Shown: positions 1-6,615, numbered from the stretch's first letter. The stretch: DNA of 7,018 nucleotides from Waddliaceae bacterium (GCA_007124415.1 SLFE01000149.1:1-7018); one strand, 5' to 3'. Translations and numbers: made by a program. Notes: a model not told the origin generated them from the sequence alone.

Positions 1-202
1 CCGATCGCTTGATGAAATTAACGAAAAAAGTCTTATGAAGCTGGCCGATCAAATCGTGAGGGAAAAGGCCGATGACGGCCAGCTTGACGAGTGTTTGCTG
101 ACATTTGAAGAACTTAGTATAGTGAAAAAAACAATGGTGCAAACCCTTGCCGCGGGATTGCACACACGGGTGAAATACCCAAAACGAGGAATAAAGCGCT
201 AG
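1..202 (+). CDS. C-terminal end of a 7TM-HD phosphohydrolase (PgpH/YqfF-like, c-di-AMP phosphodiesterase), 5' truncated
   Basis: The gene enters from the left edge; the first whole codon is at position 2 and the stop TAG is at 200-202, leaving 66 residues. The translation contains DDGQLDECLLTFEEL, then a helix, then LHTRVKYPKR. This matches the end of the 7TM receptor-HD hydrolase family (PgpH of Listeria, YqfF of Bacillus), where a DGQLDEC-LT motif is followed by a short helix and H-R-x-YP at the very C-terminus. Family members are membrane proteins whose cytoplasmic HD domain hydrolyses cyclic di-AMP. The catalytic HD residues and membrane segments would lie outside the window, so activity cannot be judged. 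The next gene starts 10 bases after the stop on the same strand, so the two are probably co-transcribed. Family assignment is fairly secure; the substrate is inferred from the family. Confidence 0.8.
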   Translation, partial: RSLDEINEKSLMKLADQIVREKADDGQLDECLLTFEELSIVKKTMVQTLAAGLHTRVKYPKRGIKR

Positions 203-212
203 TGTTAAAATC

Positions 213-1034
213 ATGACGGATAAGGTAAATTCAATAAAATCCAACGGCCCTTTCAGGCTGGCATTTGTGACAGGGGCTAGCTCTGGTATCGGAAAAGCCC
301 TTTGCCGTCTTCTTGCCAGGGAGGGGATTCACCTTGCCATAACAGGAAGAAACAAACACACCCTTTATCAGCTCGCCGATGAAATCAGAAGCCACGTCAA
401 TGTGGTTGTTTATCCCGCCGATTTGTCAAAACAGGATGAAAGGGAAGTGATTATCCGCAAGATTCATGAGCTCTCGCCTGATCTTGTGATCAACAATGCG
501 GGATTCGGCCTTTACGGGGAAGTGGTCCAAGTAGACAAAGAGGAACTGTTTCAAATTATCGAAGTGAATGAAACTGCGGTTTTGGATCTTTGCGTCGAAT
601 CGGCCAAAGCGATATTAAATTCGGATCACAATGGCGTCATCCTCAATGTTTCATCCGTAGGAGCCTTCATGCCTTTTCCCGGAAATGCGGTCTACGGTGC
701 TGCTAAAGCTTTTGTCAACTCTCTCTCTTTAGCCATGGATGAAGAGCTGCGAGGCAAGGGAGTTCGCGTTCTTGCCGCATGTCCCGGAATGGTGAAGACA
801 AACTTTTCCTACCGCGCTTCGCAGGGCAAGCAAAAATCGAAAAGCAAAAAACAGAAGATGAGTCCCGAATATGCCGCTGAGCAGATCTGGACGCAAATTA
901 AGAAGAGAAAGCCCGTTCATATTTTTGACGGCAAGTATCGGTTCTTTGTTTTTTTGATCAAGTACATACTTCCAACAAGACTGGTTCTAAGATACTTAAG
1001 AAAAAGTATGAGCAAAATGTATCAAGATGTTTGA
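213..1034 (+). CDS. Short-chain dehydrogenase/reductase (classical SDR, DltE/COG0300-like)
   Basis: This 273-residue protein is a Rossmann-fold NAD(P)-dependent oxidoreductase. It has the cofactor glycine motif TGASSGIG at residues 20-27, a TGR at 44-46 whose Arg favours NADP(H), an acidic D70 after the third strand, NNAG at 94-97, and the full catalytic set N119, S148, Y161 and K165 (YxxxK). The PG motif of the sixth strand is at 190-191. After the core come a lysine-rich stretch (about 204-214) and a hydrophobic/basic C-terminal segment (about 243-265), common in the COG0300 branch and perhaps giving membrane association. The substrate cannot be told; relatives act on lipids, sterols or short carbonyl compounds. 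An in-frame stop at 192-194 leaves ATG 213 as the only reasonable start; no clear Shine-Dalgarno sequence precedes it, so translation may depend on the upstream gene 10 bases away. The last 13 bases overlap the convergent receiver gene. Confidence 0.93.
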   Translation: MTDKVNSIKSNGPFRLAFVTGASSGIGKALCRLLAREGIHLAITGRNKHTLYQLADEIRSHVNVVVYPADLSKQDEREVIIRKIHELSPDLVINNAGFGLYGEVVQVDKEELFQIIEVNETAVLDLCVESAKAILNSDHNGVILNVSSVGAFMPFPGNAVYGAAKAFVNSLSLAMDEELRGKGVRVLAACPGMVKTNFSYRASQGKQKSKSKKQKMSPEYAAEQIWTQIKKRKPVHIFDGKYRFFVFLIKYILPTRLVLRYLRKSMSKMYQDV

Positions 1035-1441
1035 TGATTGCGCACTTTATCTTTTGAAATTTGCCTGATGAGAATATCTGCGAGCTTCTCGGCCGTGATT
1101 GGCTTGCTAATGTAATCGTCCATCCCGGCGTTCAGATACTTTTCTCTGTCGCCTTCAATGGCATTGGCGGTAAGAGCGACAAAAGGGATTTTTTTGTATT
1201 GATCGTAGTCTTCCCTGATTTTTTCCATTGTCTCGATGCCGTCCATTTCCGGCATTTGTATATCCATGAATACGATGTCGTATGTTTTGGCCGCCGCCTT
1301 CTCGAGCGCTTCTTTTCCGCTCGCAACGCCGTCGACACGGCACTTCATCATTTCAAGCATATATTTTGTCAGTTCCAGATTGATGTCATAATCGTCGACG
1401 ATCAGTGCGTCAACGTCAAATTCAGAGGTAATTTTTTTCAT
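1022..1441 (-). CDS. Stand-alone CheY-like response regulator receiver protein
   Basis: This 139-residue protein is a single receiver domain with no output domain. It has the acidic pair D16-D17, phosphoacceptor D60 in FMDIQMPEMDG, switch residue T91 in ALTANA, and K113 in the SKP motif, so all conserved receiver residues are present. The MDIQMPEMDG and ALTANA...AGMDDYISKP wording is that of receivers normally fused to the C-terminus of hybrid histidine kinases. The start ATG overlaps the stop of the kinase gene (TCAT on the + strand at 1438-1441, read ATGA), so translation is probably coupled; no strong ribosome site precedes it. It should accept phosphate from the kinase next door, and act by protein contact or as a relay intermediate, since it has no DNA-binding part. 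No HPt protein is seen in the window. The gene's end overlaps the convergent dehydrogenase gene by 13 bases. Confidence 0.93.
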   Translation of the reverse strand: MKKITSEFDVDALIVDDYDINLELTKYMLEMMKCRVDGVASGKEALEKAAAKTYDIVFMDIQMPEMDGIETMEKIREDYDQYKKIPFVALTANAIEGDREKYLNAGMDDYISKPITAEKLADILIRQISKDKVRNHQTS

Positions 1442-3228
1442 AGCGTCTTACTTTTTGTTTTACATGTATGAAGGGGCAGCTCAAACCAAAATGTTGAACC
1501 TTTGTTTTCTTTGCTTTTCATGCCGATTCGCCCTTCTAAAGCTTCGACAAGCTCTTTGCAGATTGTAAGTCCTAGGCCGGATCCGCCATACTTTCTTGTT
1601 GTGGAAGTATCTCCCTGCGTGAATGATTTAAATATTTGTTCCTGCATCTCTTTTTTTATACCGTGTCCTGTATCTTCCACTTCAAAGCGAGCGAAATCGT
1701 CCTTTAATGAGACGCGAAGTACGACATAGCCCTTATTAGTGAATTTAATCGCATTGCTGATAAGATTCAAGAGGATTTGTTTCAGTCGGAAAGAGTCGCC
1801 GACCATATTCTCCGGAAGCTCGGGCGAGTACTCATACTTCAACTGGATCTCTTTTTGCTCGGCTTTCGGAGCCATCAGCTCAATGATTTCCTGGATTGTT
1901 TCTTTCAGATTGAATTCGATTTTTTCAAATTTGAGCTGGCCCGATTCGATTTTCGAGATATCCAGAATGTCATTGATCAGGGAAAGGAGGTGTTCGGCCG
2001 ATTTATACACCTTTTCACAAAAATTTTGCTGGTATTCGTCAAGGTCGGTATTGAGCATAAGTTCTGTCATTCCCATGATGCCGTTCAGGGGGGTTCTGAT
2101 TTCATGGCTCATATTAGCTAAAAATGTGCTTTTGGCACGGTTTGCCGATAGAGCCTGATCCCTGGCGTCTTCAAGCTCTCTGTTTTTCTCCGCCAGCGTT
2201 TTTACGTAGGCAGTCAGTTTTTCATCACGTTCTTTGAGCATCTCTTTGCCCTTTCGCCTTTCGATCTCCATTTCATAATCTTTCATAATGATGATGCATA
2301 CCTGGAGTATGGGAAGGATAAATTGAATGTCTTCTTCGGTGAAAATCTGATGTTCGTTTACAAGCCCTAATATTCCGACGAGTTTGCCTTTGTTGATAAG
2401 CGGCACGCCCAAAAAATGTTTGAGCTGATGTCTCGTGTAGGGGGCTTGGGGCGCGATTTCATTGACGATGACGGGTTCTTCGGTCGTGATCACTTTTTTT
2501 AAGAAAGGTGTGATAAGAGAAAAATTGATGTCGTTGCACGGCTCGTTTTGGTGGAACTTGAGAAGCTCTTCCTTCCAAGTGGGATCGGCGGCGGCGATGT
2601 GCCCGAAGATCGTCATTTGTTCATTATGCTGCTTGACCTGGGCTATGAAGCCGTGGGCGCTTTTTGAAACGGCTACCAGAGAGGTCAACAGCTCGCTGAA
2701 TATCTCTGAGATGTTCGATTTGTCTTTATCGATGATGAACTGCGATTCGACCCGGGTAATTGTGTCCAGAATGATGTTGGTGTTGCGCAGCATTTCCTCA
2801 ATCTTTTTCCTGAGCGTTATGTCGTGAAAAATTCCGAGGTAGAGTCTGCTTTCTCCGTGGCCGATTTTAATCACTCTCATTTCGATTGATTTGAGCGTGC
2901 CGTCGCAGTGCTTGGCGTACATGTCGTATTTATTGGCGACTTTGTTATCGTCGATGTGCCTTAGATCTTCGGTGAAAATGAGTTCGATTCCTGTTTGCGG
3001 ATCTTTGAGCAAATCCCAAAAGTGCATGCCTATCGCCTCTTCGGGGGTGTAGCCCAGAATCTGTTCGGCGGCAGGGTTGAAGGATTCGATAACGCCTTTG
3101 GCATTGCATGATATGACCCCATGCATGGAATGGTTGAAAAGCGCTTTCAAGTGCGCTTCGCTGCTCATCAGCATTTTTTTGAGAGTATTTGAAAAATGCG
3201 GTCTTTTTTCAGGCTTCTCTTCGGTCAT
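1438..3228 (-). CDS. Soluble PAS-GAF sensor histidine kinase (hybrid-type, receiver encoded separately)
   Basis: This 596-residue kinase has an N-terminal PAS domain (about 25-137, ending FHDIT), a GAF domain (about 152-316, with GVPL..KGKLVGILGLVN at 274-291), a charged coiled-coil linker (about 318-366), a HisKA dimerisation domain with the H-box FLANMSHEIRTPLNG and phosphoacceptor H375, and an HATPase domain. The ATP-binding boxes are intact: N-box N488/N492, G1 DTGHGI at 519-524, F-box F533/F536, and G2 GGSGLGL at 548-554. No signal peptide or membrane segment is visible, so it should sense a cytoplasmic cue; the PAS and GAF ligands cannot be told. The H-box is of the type usually found in hybrid kinases, yet the protein ends after the ATPase domain and the receiver follows as a separate overlapping gene. 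ATG 3228 is supported by a Shine-Dalgarno sequence at 3233-3238. It lies 72 bases after yqgE and may have its own promoter. Confidence 0.95.
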   Translation of the reverse strand: MTEEKPEKRPHFSNTLKKMLMSSEAHLKALFNHSMHGVISCNAKGVIESFNPAAEQILGYTPEEAIGMHFWDLLKDPQTGIELIFTEDLRHIDDNKVANKYDMYAKHCDGTLKSIEMRVIKIGHGESRLYLGIFHDITLRKKIEEMLRNTNIILDTITRVESQFIIDKDKSNISEIFSELLTSLVAVSKSAHGFIAQVKQHNEQMTIFGHIAAADPTWKEELLKFHQNEPCNDINFSLITPFLKKVITTEEPVIVNEIAPQAPYTRHQLKHFLGVPLINKGKLVGILGLVNEHQIFTEEDIQFILPILQVCIIIMKDYEMEIERRKGKEMLKERDEKLTAYVKTLAEKNRELEDARDQALSANRAKSTFLANMSHEIRTPLNGIMGMTELMLNTDLDEYQQNFCEKVYKSAEHLLSLINDILDISKIESGQLKFEKIEFNLKETIQEIIELMAPKAEQKEIQLKYEYSPELPENMVGDSFRLKQILLNLISNAIKFTNKGYVVLRVSLKDDFARFEVEDTGHGIKKEMQEQIFKSFTQGDTSTTRKYGGSGLGLTICKELVEALEGRIGMKSKENKGSTFWFELPLHTCKTKSKTL

Positions 3229-3232
3229 AACA

Positions 3233-3238
3233 TCACCT
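3233..3238 (-). promoter_or_regulatory. Ribosome binding site of the histidine kinase
   Basis: On the minus strand AGGTGA lies four bases before ATG 3228, a perfect six-base match to the anti-Shine-Dalgarno sequence. It decides the kinase start. A nearer-upstream ATG at 3233-3231 is out of frame. Confidence 0.7.
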
Positions 3239-3246
3239 TTAACTTT

Positions 3247-3275
3247 AATATATCAAGATGAGGCTTTTTTTCGAA
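3247..3275 (-). promoter_or_regulatory. Possible promoter for the kinase-receiver pair
   Basis: In the 72-base gap between yqgE and the kinase gene, the minus strand reads TTCGAA (3275-3270), a 17-base spacer, then TATATT (3252-3247). The -10 hexamer matches the consensus at five of six positions, the -35 at only three. Spacing is ideal and the region is AT-rich, but a weak -35 in AT-rich DNA is easily met by chance, so read-through from yqgE remains as likely. Confidence 0.35.
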
Positions 3276-3300
3276 CAGTTCTTAATAATCAGAATTTCAG

Positions 3301-3870
3301 TTAGTTAAGGGTGAGATCTTCTGGGATCATGGAAAGTGTGGCATATTTGCCCCCCATGCGGCGCAGGAGGGTCTGCCAAAGTTTGTCGGCAGGGGTGTCG
3401 AAAATAAGATCCTTTGATGCCGGGTAAAGGAGCCAGTTGCCGTCGAGAAACTCTCTTTCCAGTTGGCCGCCTCCCCACCCGGAGTAGCCGAAGCATAGTA
3501 AGATGTCGGGCCCTTCGGTACTGGTGATGCTCTCTTGGAGAAAATTGAGATCGCCTCCTAAGTAGACGCCGTCGCAAACTTCAAGAGTTTGCTGGGTATT
3601 TTGGTCCGAGGTATGCAGCAGCATCATTTGGTTTGTTTGAACCGGTCCCGACGCTCGAATTCCGACACCGGGATTGGCAAGCTTTTCAACATCAATGATC
3701 TCTTCGGGCAGTTCGACATTGAGGTTTTTGTTGATGACGAGGCCGAACGATCCCTGAGGCGTGTGCTCGCAGACTAAAATGACGCTTCGGAAAAAGAGGC
3801 CGGTGTCAATTTCAGGGGCGGAAATGAGAAACGTTCCTTTTTCGATTTGGGAATATGGTAAATTTTCCAT
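3301..3870 (-). CDS. yqgE: YqgE/AlgH family protein (UPF0301)
   Basis: This 189-residue protein belongs to the YqgE/AlgH family, soluble proteins of unsettled biochemical function (AlgH was linked to alginate control in Pseudomonas). Family landmarks are all present: KGTFLISAP near residue 12, FRSVILVCEHTPQGSFGLVINK at about 27-48, a SGPV motif near 74-77, VYLGGDL, and the hallmark GYSGWGGGQLEREF at about 128-141. The length and the ending (GGKYATLSMIPEDLTLN) resemble chlamydial homologues as I remember them, which is the main basis for placing the organism in Chlamydiota. It starts 13 bases after the mlaD stop, and a GGGA just after that stop can serve as its ribosome site, so it is very likely co-transcribed with mlaEFD. 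A link to envelope or lipid homeostasis is only suggested by this context. The start ATG 3870 aligns well with the family N-terminus. Confidence 0.93.
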   Translation of the reverse strand: MENLPYSQIEKGTFLISAPEIDTGLFFRSVILVCEHTPQGSFGLVINKNLNVELPEEIIDVEKLANPGVGIRASGPVQTNQMMLLHTSDQNTQQTLEVCDGVYLGGDLNFLQESITSTEGPDILLCFGYSGWGGGQLEREFLDGNWLLYPASKDLIFDTPADKLWQTLLRRMGGKYATLSMIPEDLTLN

Positions 3871-3883
3871 GTCGTTTTGATCC

Positions 3884-4984
3884 CTATTGGCGTTCGGCGC
3901 CGCATTCTTCGCGGTTTTCGACCACTTGCTGGTTCACGAGTTTGATGTTTTGTTCGAGGCCGTCGATGCGGCGGAGCAAATCGACGAAAACTTTTTCAAA
4001 TTCGGGGCTGCACAATGTTCTCCAATACCCTGTACTTTCCCCTTCATTCAACAGCATATTGACGCGGGCCAAAGAGGTGCTGATCTGATTGACTTCATCA
4101 TCGAAGAAGTTGCTAAATTCCTGCGGGCTGGACAATTTGCTCATGATGTTGACTCTTCTGGCCCTCATCCTCTGCCAGTTTTTGTTCGTATTGAAAAGAA
4201 GCCCATAGTGATTGATATCGTCCATTACCGTCTCGCCCTTGCTTAGAAGCGATGTGGCGCGCAGATAAAGATCGTTGTTCAGGTTGTGGCTAAATTCGCT
4301 TGCGTTGGAGATGAATGATTCGATCTCCTCGGGCTTGTCGGCCGAGTCCATGATACTGGCGAGGCTTTCTGCCGTGCCGCCCATGTTCTCCCAGAATTTC
4401 TCTTCTTCAAGCGTATCGAGGCCGCTTGCAATTGCTTCGGCAACCCCGCTTAAGTTTTCCCAAAAATGTTCTTTTTCAAGGGTAGCGAGTCCTTCGTTTA
4501 ATTTTTCTGTGAAGTCGCCGACGATTTGTACTGTCTCTTCAATTGAGGCCGGAGGAATGGAATAGAGGATTTGGTCGGTGACGCGGACAAGCTCCTTATC
4601 TTCTTTAGGGCGCATAGGCGTGATGAGGACAGAGCGCTCGCCGAGCAGCCCTGAGGTCATCGGTGAAATTTGATCGGTCGTATAAATGATCACCCCCGAG
4701 TCGATCTGCAGAGTCAGTTCATAAATATACACTTTGTCCTTATAGTGAACTTCCAGCTCTCGGGCATCTTCGACTTCCTCGATATTTGTGACCACCCCCA
4801 CAGGATGGCCGGCAAAAAGGACCCTTGTATTGATAGAGATTTTGTCGATATCGGTGAATCGGACGCGGATTGTCTGGCCGGCGTCGCCGACTGTAGGGTG
4901 AAGGAACAGCAGAATATACACGATGATTCCCAGTCCTGCGAGGACGAAGATTCCGATCAATAGGTTTTTAGTTTGGGCGGCCAT
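3884..4984 (-). CDS. mlaD: MlaD-like MCE family lipid-binding protein of an ABC phospholipid transporter
   Basis: This 366-residue protein has one N-terminal membrane anchor (about residues 8-28, NLLIGIFVLAGLGIIVYILL) followed by a single MCE domain (about 36-123): VRFTDIDKISINTRVLFAGHPVGVV, then ISPMTSGLLGERSVLITP. MCE proteins of this kind form hexameric rings in the periplasm that pass phospholipids to or from the MlaE permease. The MCE domain carries an acidic, variable loop (about 71-90). Beyond it lie about 240 residues, mostly predicted helical, with a tandem 23-residue repeat at 165-210 and two cysteines (C325, C361). E. coli MlaD is about 183 residues, so this one is roughly twice as long and recalls MCE proteins with long helical C-termini that extend a tunnel or needle. 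The start ATG 4984 follows an AAGGAG ribosome site that overlaps the mlaF stop. The gene sits 15 bases after mlaF and 13 bases before yqgE. Confidence 0.92.
   Translation of the reverse strand: MAAQTKNLLIGIFVLAGLGIIVYILLFLHPTVGDAGQTIRVRFTDIDKISINTRVLFAGHPVGVVTNIEEVEDARELEVHYKDKVYIYELTLQIDSGVIIYTTDQISPMTSGLLGERSVLITPMRPKEDKELVRVTDQILYSIPPASIEETVQIVGDFTEKLNEGLATLEKEHFWENLSGVAEAIASGLDTLEEEKFWENMGGTAESLASIMDSADKPEEIESFISNASEFSHNLNNDLYLRATSLLSKGETVMDDINHYGLLFNTNKNWQRMRARRVNIMSKLSSPQEFSNFFDDEVNQISTSLARVNMLLNEGESTGYWRTLCSPEFEKVFVDLLRRIDGLEQNIKLVNQQVVENREECGAERQ
4355..4492 (-). repeat. Tandem 69-bp (23-residue) duplication inside mlaD
   Basis: Residues 165-187 and 188-210 of the MlaD-like protein are adjacent copies: each begins GL.TLE, continues with FWEN and ends GxAExxAS. 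By eye 15 of 23 residues are identical, and most differences are conservative (L/M, I/L, S/G). Copy 1 is at 4492-4424 and copy 2 at 4423-4355. The DNA copies have diverged much more than the protein, so the duplication is not recent and the pattern appears to be kept by selection. Confidence 0.85.
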
Positions 4985-4995
4985 TTCAGTTTAAA

Positions 4996-5001
4996 CTCCT
5001 T
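4996..5001 (-). promoter_or_regulatory. Ribosome binding site of mlaD
   Basis: The minus strand reads AAGGAG, overlapping the TAA stop of mlaF (5002-5000). It is 11 bases from ATG 4984, a little long but acceptable. Its overlap with the stop codon suggests that ribosomes finishing mlaF restart on mlaD. Confidence 0.6.
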
Positions 5002-5785
5002 AAACGCTATTTTTACTCACTTGAGCATTTTGTATAAAGCTTTGGATCACCGGATCGTCGTTTTTGAAAAATTCCTCTTTCGGCAGTATGTGCCTGATCT
5101 TGCCGTCGTCATTTAAGGCCAGCCGGTCCCCGACTTCCAGGGCCGAGCGGATGTCGTGCGTCACAACAATGCTTGTGGCGTGCAGTTCATCTTGGGTTTT
5201 TTTGATCAACTCGTTGATTTGCATGGCCGTGATGGGATCGAGTCCTGTTGTCGGCTCGTCAAAAAGCATCACTTTAGGCCTGTAGACGATCAGCCTGGCA
5301 AGACCGGCCCTTTTTTTCATGCCGCCCGAAAGATCCGACGGCATTTTTTTTTCGGTGCCCGCCAGATCGACCATCTCCAGAGCTTCGGAGACTCTTTCTT
5401 TAATTTCTTCTTTTGTGATGGGTTTGTCTTTGCGCGGGTCGCCATGCTGATCAAGATAAAACGCCGTATTCTTTTCGACATTCATCGAATCGAACAGAGC
5501 CGAACCCTGGAACAGCATGCCCATTTCCATGTAAACGGCCTGCTTTTCCTTGCGCGATAGGCTCGGAATATTTTTTCCGCCAACTTCTATTGTCCCTTTT
5601 TCCGGCTGCTCAACACCCATAATCTGTTTGAGGAGCACGCTTTTGCCGACGCCTGAGCGGCCGAGAATGACAAGGGTCTCGCCCTCGTAGACATCGAGGT
5701 CAAGACCTTTGAGAACTTGCAGGGATCCATAGCTCTTCCAGAGACCCCGAATCCTGATTTTCACCTTTTTTTCTTCATCTGCCAT
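5000..5785 (-). CDS. mlaF: MlaF-like ATPase subunit of an ABC phospholipid transporter
   Basis: This 261-residue ABC ATPase should power the MlaE permease on the cytoplasmic face of the inner membrane. All nucleotide-binding motifs are intact: Walker A GRSGVGKS at 42-49, Q-loop Q93 within MLFQGSALFDS (wording typical of MlaF/TGD3-type ATPases), signature DLSGGMKKR at 151-159, Walker B VMLFDEP at 172-178 with E177, D-loop GLD at 181-183, and H-loop H210. After the core it ends soon past the LPKEEFF...DDPVIQSFIQ segment and lacks the longer C-terminal tail by which E. coli MlaF contacts MlaB; no STAS-domain MlaB gene is present here. Start ATG 5785 lies one base after the mlaE stop, and GGTGA within the end of mlaE (5796-5792) is a well-placed ribosome site, so the two are tightly coupled. 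Confidence 0.95.
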   Translation of the reverse strand: MADEEKKVKIRIRGLWKSYGSLQVLKGLDLDVYEGETLVILGRSGVGKSVLLKQIMGVEQPEKGTIEVGGKNIPSLSRKEKQAVYMEMGMLFQGSALFDSMNVEKNTAFYLDQHGDPRKDKPITKEEIKERVSEALEMVDLAGTEKKMPSDLSGGMKKRAGLARLIVYRPKVMLFDEPTTGLDPITAMQINELIKKTQDELHATSIVVTHDIRSALEVGDRLALNDDGKIRHILPKEEFFKNDDPVIQSFIQNAQVSKNSV

Positions 5786-5786
5786 T

Positions 5787-6584
5787 CTATTTCACCAGCC
5801 AGGGAAAGTTTTGTTCGAGGAACGGATAAAAGCTGTTTATCGTGATGGTAATCAGAAAGTTGGTGATTAGAATTACGGAATAACTGATCACCACGCTGTT
5901 TGTCGTTGATTTGCCCACGCCTCTTGCGCCCCCTTTCGAGATCATTCCTTTATAGCAGCTGATTGTGACAATCACAATCCCGAAAAAGACAGACTTGAGA
6001 AGGCCGCTGAAAAAGTCGAAGTTATCGAGATGGACAGGCAGCGGGTCCATGAACGTCTGCGAGTCCATCCCATAGTAGTAAACGGAGATAAAATAGCCGC
6101 CGACGATTCCCACGAAGCTGCTGTAGACGGTCAGCAGGGGCATCATGACAATGCCTCCGATGAACCTCGGAGCCACCAGGTATCTTAAAGGGTTGACGGC
6201 CATGGATTTCAAAGCATCGATTTGCTCGGTCACCTTCATGGTGCCGAGTTCGGCCGTCATGGCCGCTCCGACCCGTCCCGTGATCATAAAAGCTGTGAGG
6301 ACAGGGCCCATTTCGACCAGCATGGCTTTGGCCACCATCAGGCCCGTTACGCTTGAGAGCCCGTAGCCGGACAATTGAAAAAAGGCTTGCGCGGCAAGGA
6401 CGATGCCTGTGGAAAATCCCGTGATGGAGACGACGGGGAGTGAGGCGACCCCGATTTCATAGAATTGGTTGCGGATTAAATCATAGCTCGGGGGGCGTCT
6501 TAGAGTGACCCAAAAGACCCTTGCAATGAGCACAAAGTATTCACCGATAGAAGTTAATGACTGAGCAAAAGGGACATGATTCAT
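5787..6584 (-). CDS. mlaE: MlaE-like permease subunit of an ABC phospholipid transporter
   Basis: With ATG 6584 this is a 265-residue integral membrane protein of the MlaE/YrbE family, the usual family length. It shows an N-terminal amphipathic segment (about 10-30), then hydrophobic spans at about 45-70, 82-104, 143-170, 194-211 and 228-252. The family hallmark lies at 112-140: ELGTMKVTEQIDALKSMAVN followed by LRYLVAPR, the region that couples to the ATPase. The frame stays open upstream to an ATG at 6656, which would add 24 residues, but that start falls inside a hairpin and upstream of the predicted transcription start; the extra residues do not resemble the family. The AGGA at 6599-6596 lies 11 bases before ATG 6584 and is the likely ribosome site. 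It is first in a mlaE-mlaF-mlaD-yqgE transcription unit, with mlaF starting one base after its stop. Confidence 0.93.
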   Translation of the reverse strand: MNHVPFAQSLTSIGEYFVLIARVFWVTLRRPPSYDLIRNQFYEIGVASLPVVSITGFSTGIVLAAQAFFQLSGYGLSSVTGLMVAKAMLVEMGPVLTAFMITGRVGAAMTAELGTMKVTEQIDALKSMAVNPLRYLVAPRFIGGIVMMPLLTVYSSFVGIVGGYFISVYYYGMDSQTFMDPLPVHLDNFDFFSGLLKSVFFGIVIVTISCYKGMISKGGARGVGKSTTNSVVISYSVILITNFLITITINSFYPFLEQNFPWLVK

Positions 6585-6588
6585 CTCG

Positions 6589-6613
6589 GGGCAAATCCTA
6601 AAAGTATTTGCCC
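6589..6613. promoter_or_regulatory. Perfect 8-9-8 inverted repeat at the predicted mlaE transcription start (candidate operator)
   Basis: GGGCAAAT (6589-6596) and ATTTGCCC (6606-6613) are perfect reverse complements separated by nine bases. The dyad lies between the -10 box and the mlaE start codon, covers the predicted transcription start near 6609, and ends four bases before ATG 6584. The position suits a repressor operator. As RNA, an almost complete hairpin could form over the start and the ribosome site (AGGA, part in the loop and part in the stem), so control of translation is the alternative. The repeat is directly visible; its role is inferred. Confidence 0.55.
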
Positions 6614-6615
6614 GA

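Noticed and set aside
992..1009. ATACTT-AAGAAA-AAGTAT hairpin near the end of the dehydrogenase gene, as a terminator
   Set aside because: It is a six-pair AT-rich stem with no T-run on either strand, inside the coding sequence.
1061..1471. 136-codon open frame on the + strand opposite the receiver gene
   Set aside because: It is a shadow of the receiver and kinase genes, whose conserved catalytic residues are on the other strand. The product is rich in Phe, His and Val with no recognisable motif.
1983..1992. Perfect Shine-Dalgarno-like AAAGGAGGTG on the + strand
   Set aside because: It is antisense within the kinase gene and no plausible start codon and gene follow at the right distance. 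The sense-strand coding is unmistakable.
3273..3281. GAACAGTTC palindrome upstream of the kinase, as a LexA/DinR-type box
   Set aside because: It has only four-base arms around a single base. The spacing does not fit GAAC-N4-GTTC, and short palindromes are common.
3887..4246. 119-codon open frame on the + strand opposite mlaD
   Set aside because: It is an antisense shadow of the mlaD tail with no ribosome site and no family resemblance.
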